A DNA stretch of 64,000 nucleotides, from positions 39,234,962 to 39,298,961 of the forward strand of contig OU862928.1 in assembly GCA_917880885.1 (NCBI GenBank), given 5' to 3'. This stretch comes from Limnephilus marmoratus. Lineage: Eukaryota > Arthropoda > Insecta > Trichoptera > Limnephilidae. Shown one piece after another: positions 11,252 through 20,500 of the stretch. The position numbers and the translations under genes were made by a program. Positions within the stretch are counted from its first letter, which is position 1; every line of letters begins with the position of its first letter. Below the pieces are notes generated by a model. It saw only the letters and a program-made list of their open reading frames with translations. It had not been told where the DNA came from and searched no databases.

Positions 11252-12339
11252 CAGTACAATCTCACTAATCCGGCTCTTCAATAGACCGATGCGTCCAATA
11301 ATCCGGCACCCTCCGCCCGGGCCTCGCTCGCCCCTCTACGCCTATGTGCTCCATCGCCGCGTCATCTTCTAGCAGTCTAACCTCAAAACTTATCTCATGA
11401 GCACGTGTGTACGTATTTACCTGTTATTTTGAAGTGTGAATAATGTGTATATTCTCTTTATGAAATGCTTTGTTTTATTTATTATAATTTTTTCTCTATA
11501 ATCAAGTAATCCAAACATTCCAATAATCCGGCACCCTCTGGCATTTAACCCGTCAAAGGCCATAAAAAACACGTAAATTTCCTAACAAAGCACCACTTTG
11601 AATTTTGAATTGAATGTTTTGTGGATTAATTTTGAGCTATCGTATATTTTATTGACTGAAACACATTCCTAGAACAATAAACTATGCACCAAAACAACAT
11701 TACTTGCGTTAATTACGTAAATTGATAGGTTTTACGATGTTTTCGTCAAGCAACACGCATCAACTTTGACAGAAAGAATCACGGCAAATTTGACGTTTTG
11801 ATGCCACAGACAAAATCATTTAAAAATATTCTGGGGTTGCCAGGTGAATGAAATTTTAGCCTATAACACGGGTAAATGTTGGCGCAAGCGATTCTAACCC
11901 TGTCTTTCATACAAATTCTGTACATAGAAGGGTCAAAATCGCAGATAAAATCAGATCGCAAATGCCACAGATAAAATCATTTAAAAATATTCTAGGGTTG
12001 CCAGGTGAATGAAATTTTTGCCTACAACATGGGTAAATGTTGGCGCAAGCGATTCTGACCTTGTCTTTCATACAAATTCTGTACATAGAAGGGTCAAAAT
12101 CGCAGATAAAATCAGATCGCAAATGCCACAGATAAAATCATTTAAAAATATTCTGGGGTTGCCAGGTGAATGAACTTTTTGCCTACAACATGGGTAAATG
12201 TTGGCGCAAGCGATTCTGACCTTGTCTTTCATACAAATTCTGTACATAGAAGGGTCAAAATCGCAGACAAACATATTTTTTTCAAAATATTTTCTGGGAA
12301 ATAAGAGGTTAATAGTGCCGGATTAGTGAGATTGTACTG
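11252..12339. mobile_element. pogo/Tigger-like non-autonomous element with TA duplication
   Basis: The ends are perfect inverted repeats over at least 20 bases (CAGTACAATCTCACTAATCC) and are flanked by TA at 11250-11251 and 12340-12341. Tips with TAATCCGG are typical of Tigger/pogo transposons. The interior holds a second TCCAATAATCCGGCACC motif and three 161-bp tandem repeats (11799-12270), but no transposase. Confidence 0.85.
11799..12270. repeat. 161-bp tandem repeat, three copies
   Basis: Units starting GCCACAGAYAAAATCATTTA repeat at 161-bp spacing with few substitutions. The unit length is not a multiple of three, so the near-identical minus-strand peptides seen in successive units are a by-product of the repeat rather than a protein. 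Confidence 0.85.
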
Positions 12340-12726
12340 TATTTACGATGTGGCAAAATAATCAGGAAATTACTGCAAATGAGAAAGAATTCTCCGCTTT
12401 TCACTTAGATCGCTTCTTGATTATGTCAATAATTTAGGAATATTAAACCCTCGGGCTTTAGCCATATTTTGTCAGAGGGTCAAAATCCTGCTAATATTAT
12501 AAAGGCGAAAGTTTGTATGGATATATGGATGTATGTTACTCTTTCACGCAAAATACACTGAATGGACTTTAAAAATTCTTTCACTAAATAGAAAGCTACA
12601 TTATTTGCGAGTGATATAGGCTGTATATATTGGTAAGCTCTGGCGTTATGAATAAGCTCTGGCTTTATGAAATTATTTATCATACGTTTTCTGTCCCTTT
12701 GCAAACAAATTATTTGTGATATAGGC

Positions 12727-13127
12727 TGTATATGTTACCGTAAAAGTCCGACAAATTATTTGTGATATAGGCTCTATATGTTACCGTAAAAGTCCGAATA
12801 TTGGTAAATCCTAAGATTTTCCCGTAAATCCTAAGATTTACCAACTCTTAATGGTAAAAGTCCGAAACGTTCTATAATAATCGTTCACCAACCTAACATG
12901 TACCTACTAAATTCTAATGGTAAAAGCCCGAAAAAATCGTTTATTATTTAAATATTATAAACGATTTTTTCGGGCTTTTACCATTAGAATTTAGTACATG
13001 TTAGGTTAGGTTAGGTTAGGTTAGGTTGGTGAACGATGATTATAGAATGGTTCGGACTTTTACCATTAAGAGTTGGTAAATCTTAGGATTTACCGTAGTT
13101 CGGGCTTTTACAGTAACATATATTTAT
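12727..13127. repeat. ~400-bp foldback with TTAGG repeats in one arm
   Basis: Two arms mirror each other around about 12955: TGTTACCGTAAAAGTCCG, GGTAAATCYTAAGATTTACC, ATGGTAAAAGCCCG and AACGATTTTTT appear inverted on either side. The right arm contains five TTAGG units (13001-13025) where the left arm has a single complementary unit. It lies within the Helitron. Confidence 0.85.
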
Positions 13128-13489
13128 ATTGGTAAGCTTTGGCGTTATGAATAAGCTCTGGGCATTATGAAATTATTTGTCATACGTTTTCTGTCCCTAA
13201 CAAAATCGAGTTATTATATGTTTTCTTGAAACAATGTTTTTTTTTAAAATTAATTTGGCAATTCACCCTAAAAAGAGTACTTTGTTGGCGTCGTAGTTAA
13301 TATCTATCTCTAAAAATGAATCACCGAAATTTATGTACGAGCACAACTTCCAAACGACTGCACCAAATTGGATAATTCTTTTTTTTGTTTGTTATTTTGT
13401 ATAAAACTACTGTTGAGGTCTGGCATTATGAAATTTGTATAAAAGATTGTAATAGGCGGCACGCGAGTTGTTTGAAAACTGAATGGGGT

Positions 13490-13700
13490 GGATGGGTAGG
13501 GGAGGAAGGCGGGGTGGAGGGGTTTGGGGGATGGTGAGGGTGGAGGGCAGGAAGGGGGAGGGGTGGAGGAGGGTGGGGGGGAGGTGGAGTGGTGAGGGGT
13601 AGGGGGCTGGGGGAGGGGTGGGTGAAGGTGAGGGGGATGGGGGTAGGGGGGATGGGGGAGAAGAGTGACGAGAGGGAAGGTGGAGGAGGCGGAGTGGGAA
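13490..13700 (+). repeat. purine-rich G/GGA tract
   Basis: The plus strand is almost entirely G and A with short GGGG runs for about 210 bp. The complementary strand therefore reads as a long proline/serine-rich frame, which I regard as spurious. Confidence 0.75.
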
Positions 13701-14024
13701 CCCCCCTAATACCATGCGAGCGAAGCGGGGGGCAAAAGCTAGTATTTATAATAAAATCCAAATAAATGAAATATTTCTGAACGTATCCGAAAATTTGAAA
13801 CTGTTTTTTGAATACACTTTCAAATTTTGTAATTCGAAATAAACATTTAATTTTTGATATACAAAAATTTGGCATGAAAGCGTGAAAAAGTTTTGAAAAT
13901 GACTTGTCTCAAAAAAGTCCCGAATGAGTCAAAATGCTATTGTAGAATTTTGAATTGCCCTCCAACAAAAAATAACACTTGACATTCCCGCCATCAGATT
14001 ATATTAGTGTGTAGCTGAACTCCG

Positions 14025-14500
14025 TGCGGTACATCTATATTTATAAAAATCTCGTGTCACTGTGTTTGTGGTCGCACTCCTCCGAAACGGCTCGACCGAT
14101 TTTTATAAATTTTTTTATGTAAACAATATTTATGTTTTCACCCCCAAATTTTCACCCGCCTACCCCCACCCTCCCATTTTTTAATCGCTTAGTATTTTTA
14201 GTAATTTTAGTATTGGCAGCCGGCGTGGTCTAGCGGTAAGGCTCTTAACTCACAATCCGATGGTCGCGGGATCGAATTCTGGCTTATTTAATTTGTCTTA
14301 TTTCACAATTAATTCATTTAAAATAATGTATAGTATATTTGCGGCACGTTCCATAGTGGAAGATACTCTTAGTATCGCGCTGGTGAAACATTGCTTGTGA
14401 GGTATTACTACAAAAAAAAATTTGTTTGAACAAATTTAACTGTCGTTCGTCTTCCAAACAGAAAGAAATTATTTATGTTGTTGAATGACGACGCAGATCA
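14025..14500 (+). repeat. dispersed repeat interrupted by a SINE
   Basis: AATCTCGTGTCACTGTGTTT and CGAAACGGCTCGACCGATTT match 61615-61690, and the distal part (GAAATTATTTATGTTGTTGA) matches 61860-61900. In the 61.6-kb copy these two parts are joined directly; here the SINE at 14215-14415 separates them. The same family in inverse orientation is the target of the LTR element at 50913. Confidence 0.65.
14215..14415 (+). repeat. tRNA-derived SINE
   Basis: The head resembles a tRNA: an A-box-like TGGTCTAGCGGT near 14226 and a B-box-like GGGATCGAATTC near 14268-14279, the internal promoter for RNA polymerase III. The body after GGCTTATTTAATTTG matches 35165-35290 in inverse orientation. The D-arm/anticodon part does not form a good tRNA, so this is a SINE rather than a tRNA gene. 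Confidence 0.75.
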
Positions 14501-15080
14501 AAAGATAAAAATGACATACTTAACCCCTCACCTCAGGCTAATTTGTTACCTACCTAGTCTAATAAATGTATTTTCTGTAATATTTTACTCCTGCGAATTA
14601 TGTGCTCTTTGTGGATTCTACATATTGTACGGCGCCCTTGTTGTCATTTTTCACAAAAACGGGGCTATAAAAAATGTGTTATTCAGAAAAAGAATATTAT
14701 TAACTTAATTTTTATGCAAAAAAGTTCACAAAAAAATAATTCTTTCGCAATATCTGGGTAGGTAATCTACACATAGGTATAATTTTTTTTTAATAAATAA
14801 TACGAAGCAATGTCTGAATGTAAACGAAGCATTAGTTATCTATTTTTCTATTTGTTAATGAAAAACCTTAAGCATTGTATTTGGGCTCAATTTATTATAA
14901 AATCAGTTTATCAGGTACCTACCTAGTACATCCCCAGACAAATAACTTTGAATAATTATATTTATAATACAGGGAAGACTTGCTAACAAACATTCACAGT
15001 ACCATAATTTAAACCGTTCCAACCCGTGAAAATCGAATTCCGCCATCATTTTAAAAACATTCTTCAAACAAAACCTATAG
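14500..15080. other. AT-rich, no gene seen
   Basis: A short plus-strand frame at 14475-14708 is hydrophobic but has no start context or family signature that would support it as a gene. Confidence 0.4.
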
Positions 15081-15263
15081 GCTACGTCCGCACAGACAGG
15101 TGGCTTGCTGAGCGCCTAGAGCCTAGCGAGTAGCTTAGTAAAACGCATGTTCTAGAATTATCACGACCGGCTACACTGCGCTCTTGGCGCCTAGCTAGTC
15201 ACTTAGCGTGTATCGAAGTAAACAAACGTTGATTTTTTTGTCACGAGGTGTGGGACATTTTAG

Positions 15264-15415
15264 ATGAAAAAAATGGATGAAATATTAATTGCATCAGTTT
15301 TTAAAAGAGAACCTCTGTGGAATTCAGCTAAAGAACTCCATAAAAATGCAGTTGTCTTAAAGAAACTATGGGAAGAGGTAGCAATCGAAGTAGAAAAATA
15401 TGCTTTTTGCTAAGT
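15264..15415 (+). pseudogene. MADF-domain fragment (PIF/Harbinger accessory gene)
   Basis: An ATG at 15264 opens a 50-codon frame, MKKMDEILIASVFKREPLWN and on to LKKLWEEVAIEV, matching the first half of the MADF (Myb/SANT-like DNA-binding) domain: initial hydrophobic helix, REPLW, and the W-EEVA helix. The domain stops where transposase sequence in the opposite orientation begins. PIF/Harbinger transposons carry a Myb/SANT-like second gene, so this is probably one. Confidence 0.55.
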
Positions 15416-15549
15416 TGAGTATCCAAATCAGTTAATTTTCCTTTAACTTTACTGAGAAGTAGATCAAATGTTTCTCTGGAAATTTGTATGAAAAAATTGC
15501 AATAGGTGGCACGATTAGTAAGATATCTATAATTCTTTAATCGATTCAA
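15405..15549 (-). pseudogene. PIF/Harbinger transposase fragment
   Basis: The minus strand encodes NFFIQISRETFDLLLSKVKG then LTDLDTQLSKK, which matches the N-terminal region of Harbinger (DDE_Tnp_4) transposases. The DDE catalytic region is absent. It abuts the MADF fragment, consistent with an internally deleted element. No complete terminal repeats were found. Confidence 0.55.
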
Positions 15550-15769
15550 ATTATTAGGGAAGTAGGTACTAAATTTGCTAATTTAAATATTTTGTAAAAT
15601 AGAATTTTTATTTAAGAATCTTTGTTTTGCAAAATGTCATTCTTAAATTTTAACATTTTCTATCACACAACAATTATTGTTTTAATTGGATAGACAGGTA
15701 TCGCATTTTTTATGTATAAAACTGCCGTACTGGATTTTTTGGTAGAATATAAATAGAAGAATAATAATC

Positions 15770-16225
15770 AGCAAAAACGACTCAGAGGAAGACACCTCAC
15801 ATGCTCATAAAACAAGAGCCAAACAAGCAGACACACTTAATATACCAAAGTGTAACTCTTCATTTGGTCAAAGAAGTTCTGAATTTTTAGCAGTAAAGTT
15901 ATATAATAAACTCCCACTTAGTATCAAACAAACTAAAACAAAAAATAGCTACATTAAGGACATTAAATGTTGGCTGAAGGAACTATCGGAAAACGACCTT
16001 ACTAGTATACTTAAAACATCTTAGAAGTTTCTGAAAAACCTTATCCAAATAAGTTAAACCATAGAAGTCGCTGAAAAACTTATCCAAAACATAGTCCCCC
16101 TCAGCACAGGATCTCCTAGTGAGGAGAACTACGAATATATTTTCTATTTTTTATATACATCTAACTAACATATTTCATATAAAAATGTAAAAAAAATATT
16201 ATATAGTTACTAAATAAAAAAATAA
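15770..16225 (+). pseudogene. non-LTR retrotransposon 3' end
   Basis: The plus strand encodes IPKCNSSFGQRSSEFLAVKL then YNKLPLSI and IKDIKCWLKELSEND with a stop at 16022-16024: the characteristic YNKLP...I...F...L tail of CR1/Jockey-type LINEs. A short 3' UTR follows and ends in A-rich sequence with AAATAAAA. It is 5'-truncated. Confidence 0.65.
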
Positions 16226-16229
16226 AAAA

Positions 16230-16947
16230 ATTCATACTTAATAACTATCTCTAAAAATGAATCACCGAAATGTATGTATACACCCGAACGACTGAACCAA
16301 ATTAGATAATTCTTTTCGTTTTTTCGTATAAAACTACCGTTGAGTTCTGGCATTACGAAATTTGTATAAGAAATTATAATAGGTTGCATGCGAGCAGTTT
16401 GAAAGCTGAATGTATCGGGAATGAATGTGTGGAATGCGAGAGGTGAGTGGGGGGAGTGGGGAGGGGGTGTTGGGAGGGTGTTGGTGGAGGGGGGAAGGGG
16501 AGGGGGAGAAGGGTGAGGGGAAGGGGGTTAGGAGAGGGAAGGAAGGGGAAAGGGGAAGGATGGAGGAGGGTCTGGGGAGAGGTAAGGGGTGGGGGGAAGG
16601 AGGTTGATGGTGGGGAGTGGTGTGAGGAAAGGGAATATGGAGGGGTAAAGGGTGAGGGGAGTGGTGGGTGGAGGGAGAGGGGGAGGGAGTTGATGGGGGG
16701 AGTGGAGTGGAGAGAGGGAAGGTGGAGGAGGCGGAGTGGGGTGGAAAAGGGGGGAGGAGTCGAGGAAGGGGTGGGTGGAGGGGGAGGGGGGTTGATGGGG
16801 GAGTCGAGTGGGGGGAGGGGTGGGTGGAGGGGTGGGTGGAGGGAGAGGGGGATTGATGGGGGAGTGGAGTGTGGAGAGGGAAGGTGGAGGAGGCTGAGTG
16901 GAAATCCCCTAATACCATGCGAGCGAAGCCGCGGGAAAAAGCTAGTT
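16230..16947 (+). mobile_element. 5'-truncated Helitron copy
   Basis: From AACTATCTCTAAAAATGAAT it follows the copy at 13300-13742, ending ACCATGCGAGCGAAGCCGCG then AAGCTAG|T (CTAG at 16944-16947). The 5' TC end and the foldback are missing. Its purine-rich tract (16430-16900) is more than twice as long as in the other copy. Confidence 0.65.
16430..16900 (+). repeat. ~470-bp purine-rich G/GGA tract
   Basis: The plus strand is almost pure G and A with frequent GGGG, GGGGG and GGAGG runs. Open frames of up to 194 codons on either strand arise because stop codons are scarce in such sequence; they have no domain content. Confidence 0.8.
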
Positions 16948-17280
16948 TAAAATTTTTCGAGAGTAGCTAGATTGATGAAACCATCGGTTACGTCAAGAAT
17001 GATATCGATTCTCGCGATTCTGATATTGTGCTTCATACAGTTTCTTTATACTAAGGGTTAAAAGAGCATTAAAAAATAAAGCAAAAAAAAAATTGTGGCC
17101 GCTGGCGGCCTGGCAAAGGGCAGGGCGGTCATTTTTCACATCACATAAAATACTTAAAATCTTCAGCAATGAGCATTACTATTCTCGATACTGCTCTAAT
17201 ATATGAGCTTGTTTATTAAACCCCTTACTTTTAAAAGTGGTGTAAACATAATGTAGCGCATAAAGTTGGAACAGTGAAAA
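16948..17280. other. upstream region, nothing identified
   Basis: AT-rich, with a short palindromic GTGGCCGCTGGCGGCC near 17096. No promoter element could be assigned. Confidence 0.4.
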
Positions 17281-17425
17281 ACAGTATAGCACGGATTGAT
17301 TGACATGTAGATCGTAAGCTCCCTGCCAAATAGGTTTAGCATCAAGGCCCACAAATACTCGGAAATATAGTGGAAACCTGAAAGAACGTCAAACCTTCCT
17401 TTGAATGTGTGGCAGGGACACAATG
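17281..17425 (-). pseudogene. inverted decayed copy of part of the RdRP fusion gene
   Basis: The reverse complement aligns to about 19861-20010 of the large gene with only scattered substitutions, for example TGCCACACATTCAAAG and ACCTATTTGGCAGGGAGCTT. It would encode CHTFKGRFDVLSGFHYISEY against CHTFKVRFDVLSSFHYISEY in the gene (residues ~755-774). A one-base deletion after that point breaks the frame. Similarity fades at both ends. It lies in the opposite orientation, about 175 bp upstream of the gene's ATG and some 2.4 kb from its match. Confidence 0.85.
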
Positions 17426-17579
17426 GAAACAAGAGGAAAAAAACAGACGCACAAACTTATCAGCATTTGTATGGTTTAAAAAAAACCTTAAACCAGGCTT
17501 AAGGCCGGCTTTACCATACCAACGTTGAACTGGGGTAGAAAGAATTTAATTAGTGGTTAAGATGGTAGATCAGTAAATT

Positions 17580-17597
17580 ATTATTTTTCCATTCCAG
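17580..17597 (+). promoter_or_regulatory. candidate 3' splice site before the start codon
   Basis: TTATTATTTTTCCATTCCAG ends at 17597, two bases before the ATG at 17600: a pyrimidine-rich tract plus CAG, as at an intron 3' end. If used, the gene has at least one upstream non-coding exon and an otherwise uninterrupted coding exon. No 5' splice site was assigned. Confidence 0.45.
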
Positions 17598-17599
17598 CT

Positions 17600-20500
17600 A
17601 TGGCGCTGCTTTGCCTGCATTGCCGCCACACTATCGCCGTTATGGCCGATCTGTCCTTCTTTGTGGATGTTCGCAACGGCTACCATCTGGGTCTGGGCAG
17701 CACCGCAGCCACTTCGGACCAGTCTCAGCGCTTTAAACTCCTCGCGGACACTAGCAAGAAGTTCTGCACGCACAAATTACTCTGCAGCGAGTGCTCGGGA
17801 CAGGTGGGAAGAGTTCTCAAGATTGACGGCTTTCCCGAGTCCGCTGCCTACTTCAGCTGCGACCGAACCCTGCTGCCTCACGCTTACAATGATCCAAAAG
17901 CCATGTCTAAGAAGTGGCGCAATGTTGTCCATTTTTATCCCAATATCCCCCAGGCTAAACCCGACGCCAACACCAATATCGTTTTAGAAGGCGATGTCAC
18001 TCTGGGTTTTGATCCAAACAACTTGAAGGAAATGTTTGAATACGGGCACCCGCAACAGCAGAACCCCCGCGAGCACCAGCTGCACTCGTTCTTCTTCGCG
18101 TGCCTCAACGATACCGTTCTCTACCTTCACACCGGCATGGGTAAGACCCTGATCGCCTGCATGGCCATCCGTGCCTTCTGCCTTCGCAACCCTAACAAGG
18201 GTGCCTACTTCCTCGTGCCCCGAGTGGTGCTCGTGGACCAGCAAGCCAAGTACCTGGCAGACCAGACCCACCTTCAGCCGCTCAAGCGCAGCAGTCAACA
18301 CGGCACTGAAAAATGGACGCCTCGCGATGTAGTCGTCTGTACATCTGACATGCTGCTCAACGCATTACTGAGCAAAAGCGTGTCTATTTCCCAAGCGTGC
18401 ATCATCGTATTCGACGAAGCCCATGAAGCCCGTGGAGGCTCATCTTACCAGAAGATTCTTCCCTTTGTGTTCGACACGCCCGAGAAGTTGAGGCCGCGTA
18501 TCCTGGGCCTGTCGGCCACACCCCTCATGGGCAATGCCGCCACCGATGGAGAACGTGCCATTAAAAACCTGGTTGATAAGTTTCATGCTAAAATCTACTC
18601 GCCGTTCCTCGATGCTAAATTAAACCTGCCTCAAAACAGCCATTCTATCACCAATAGGGTGATACGCAACGTGTCTCAGTCTGCCGACGAGGCGCGGTAT
18701 CACCAATTTATCGAAGAGTGCATCACTAAACTGGCCGTCGCATACCCGCCCATCGCCGGCCCCTGGACTGCGTGCGGCGGCATTGACAACTTGACACAGG
18801 CCAGCGGATTCATCCGCTGCATCCAGGAAAATGCGCATTATAGGAAAGACGACACAACCTATTTAATGGCCAGGTATATAGAGAAATGGATAGACGCCCT
18901 GGAGGTATTGCGAATAAATGGGCCGCAGGAACTTCTCCTCAACATCAAGGACCACTACGAACGTGCTGACGGAGACGAGGCAAAGCTAATCCCCCTCCTG
19001 TCTTCCTTCAGAGCCTTCCTTGGACAATGCATCGACAGCTTCATGTCCACCACTGTGCAAAAGAACTCCACATCTCTGGACACCCTGTTGCCGTGCCTAC
19101 GTGATTTCATCGTTTCACACGAGAATCAGAAGGTAATAGTGTTTGTGACTCGCAGAAAGACAGCCATACGGTTGTGCAAACGGCTGTGCACCGAAGATGA
19201 CATCCAAGAAGAATTTCACCCGTCTTATATCCTGGGTTGCAATAACAGCGGCGGATATTCCAAGGAGCAGCAACAAGACACCCTCCTCAAGTTTCGCGAT
19301 GGCAGGTGTCGTCTGATCGTGGCCACCAGCGTGCTAGAGCAGGGATTGGACGTGGACTCGTGCGGCCTCGTGATCTGTTTCGACGGAATAACCTCCCTCA
19401 CATCCCTAATCCAGTCCCGCGGCCGGGCACGTAACCCTAACTCCAGCTTCGTGGTGTTCACCTCCAACATCAAGAGTGTTATGAGTGTGCAAGAACAGGA
19501 GATTCATCTGAATACCCACGTGTCCAGCGTGATGCTACAGCAGAGTGGCTGTTTTCCGGGCCCCGTTGGCGCAGACATATTTGATGAACTGGTTCTGCGC
19601 CAGCAGGCTGAATCCACTGACGATGAGAGCCGCCAACAAAAAATTGTCTATGATGAAAAAAGTCTCATCCTCAAATTCAGCGGAGCCAAAGTGGAACAGA
19701 TTACTCAAGAAGTGTGCGACACGGCTAATCAAGCAAATCTGGAATTCGAAATGTCTCCTGTCACCAAGGCCGTGATGTTTGCTTTCGCCTGCACTGACCA
19801 CGAGCAATTGCTTGACCGCCTCCTGGCTCTTATATCATGCAAATGTTGGATTTCCATCGTGCATCCTCTGAGTCTCTGCCACACATTCAAAGTAAGGTTT
19901 GACGTTCTTTCGAGTTTCCACTATATTTCCGAGTATTTGGTGGGTCTTGATGCTAAACCTATTTGGCAGGGAGCTTACGATCTGCATATCAATCAATCTG
20001 TACTACACCTTACCCAAGATGATGTATCCATCCGCCTGGATACCACAGATTTAAATGACGAAATAAACATCCACAGTTCTCAAGATCACGACTTTAATCT
20101 CTTTCTCAGTCTGCGCCAGCCTCCCGTCTTCTTTAAGGGGAATACGAAGATGCCTTACGACTTCGATTCGCGGACATTCAATCTGGCATTGCGTGCGAAC
20201 GATCTGCCTGATGGCAGCCGCTGGAATTTGCGATGTGCTTTGAGGAATTTTAACTCGTTCAATGTCTTCGATGTGCCTACTATGGAGTTTAAAGAGAATG
20301 TCCCGAACTCGAGAGAACCGAAGCGAGATTTTAGGAAAGAGTACCTCGTGCGAGCCTGGAGAAGCCAGCATGCCCAAGTTCTGCCCCACTCGGTTCCCAT
20401 GTCCATACTCGATCGCCTCCACCGGTTTCGTCATCGGGAACTAAAGATAGTGTTGGATCTGTTTGTGCCGGTTCGGTACCAGCCCCTGAAGCTCCCTGCG

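Larger units (their letters stand above)
12486..13742 (+). mobile_element. Helitron-like element
   Basis: It begins TCCTGCTAATATTATAAAGG, a start common in insect Helitrons, and ends GCGAGCGAAGCGGGGGGCAA then AAGCTAG, with CTAG at 13739-13742 between host A and T. The flanking sequence, when rejoined, matches other copies of a dispersed repeat (5640, 27895), which supports an insertion without target duplication. No Rep/helicase gene is present. The interior contains the foldback at 12727-13127 and a purine-rich tract at 13490-13700. Confidence 0.7.

Noticed and set aside
13001..13025. Telomere or internal telomeric array
   Set aside because: Only five TTAGG units inside a foldback; too short for a telomere.
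13407..13875. Two overlapping minus-strand proline-rich frames
   Set aside because: Same cause: a purine-rich repeat tract on the opposite strand.
14215..14290. tRNA gene
   Set aside because: Only A- and B-box-like segments are tRNA-like; the cloverleaf is not maintained and the body is shared with other SINE copies.
16334..16950. Long open frames on both strands (up to 194 codons), Pro/Ser-rich or Gly/Glu-rich
   Set aside because: They are the two strands of a purine-only tract inside a Helitron copy; stop codons are rare in such sequence and no domain is present.
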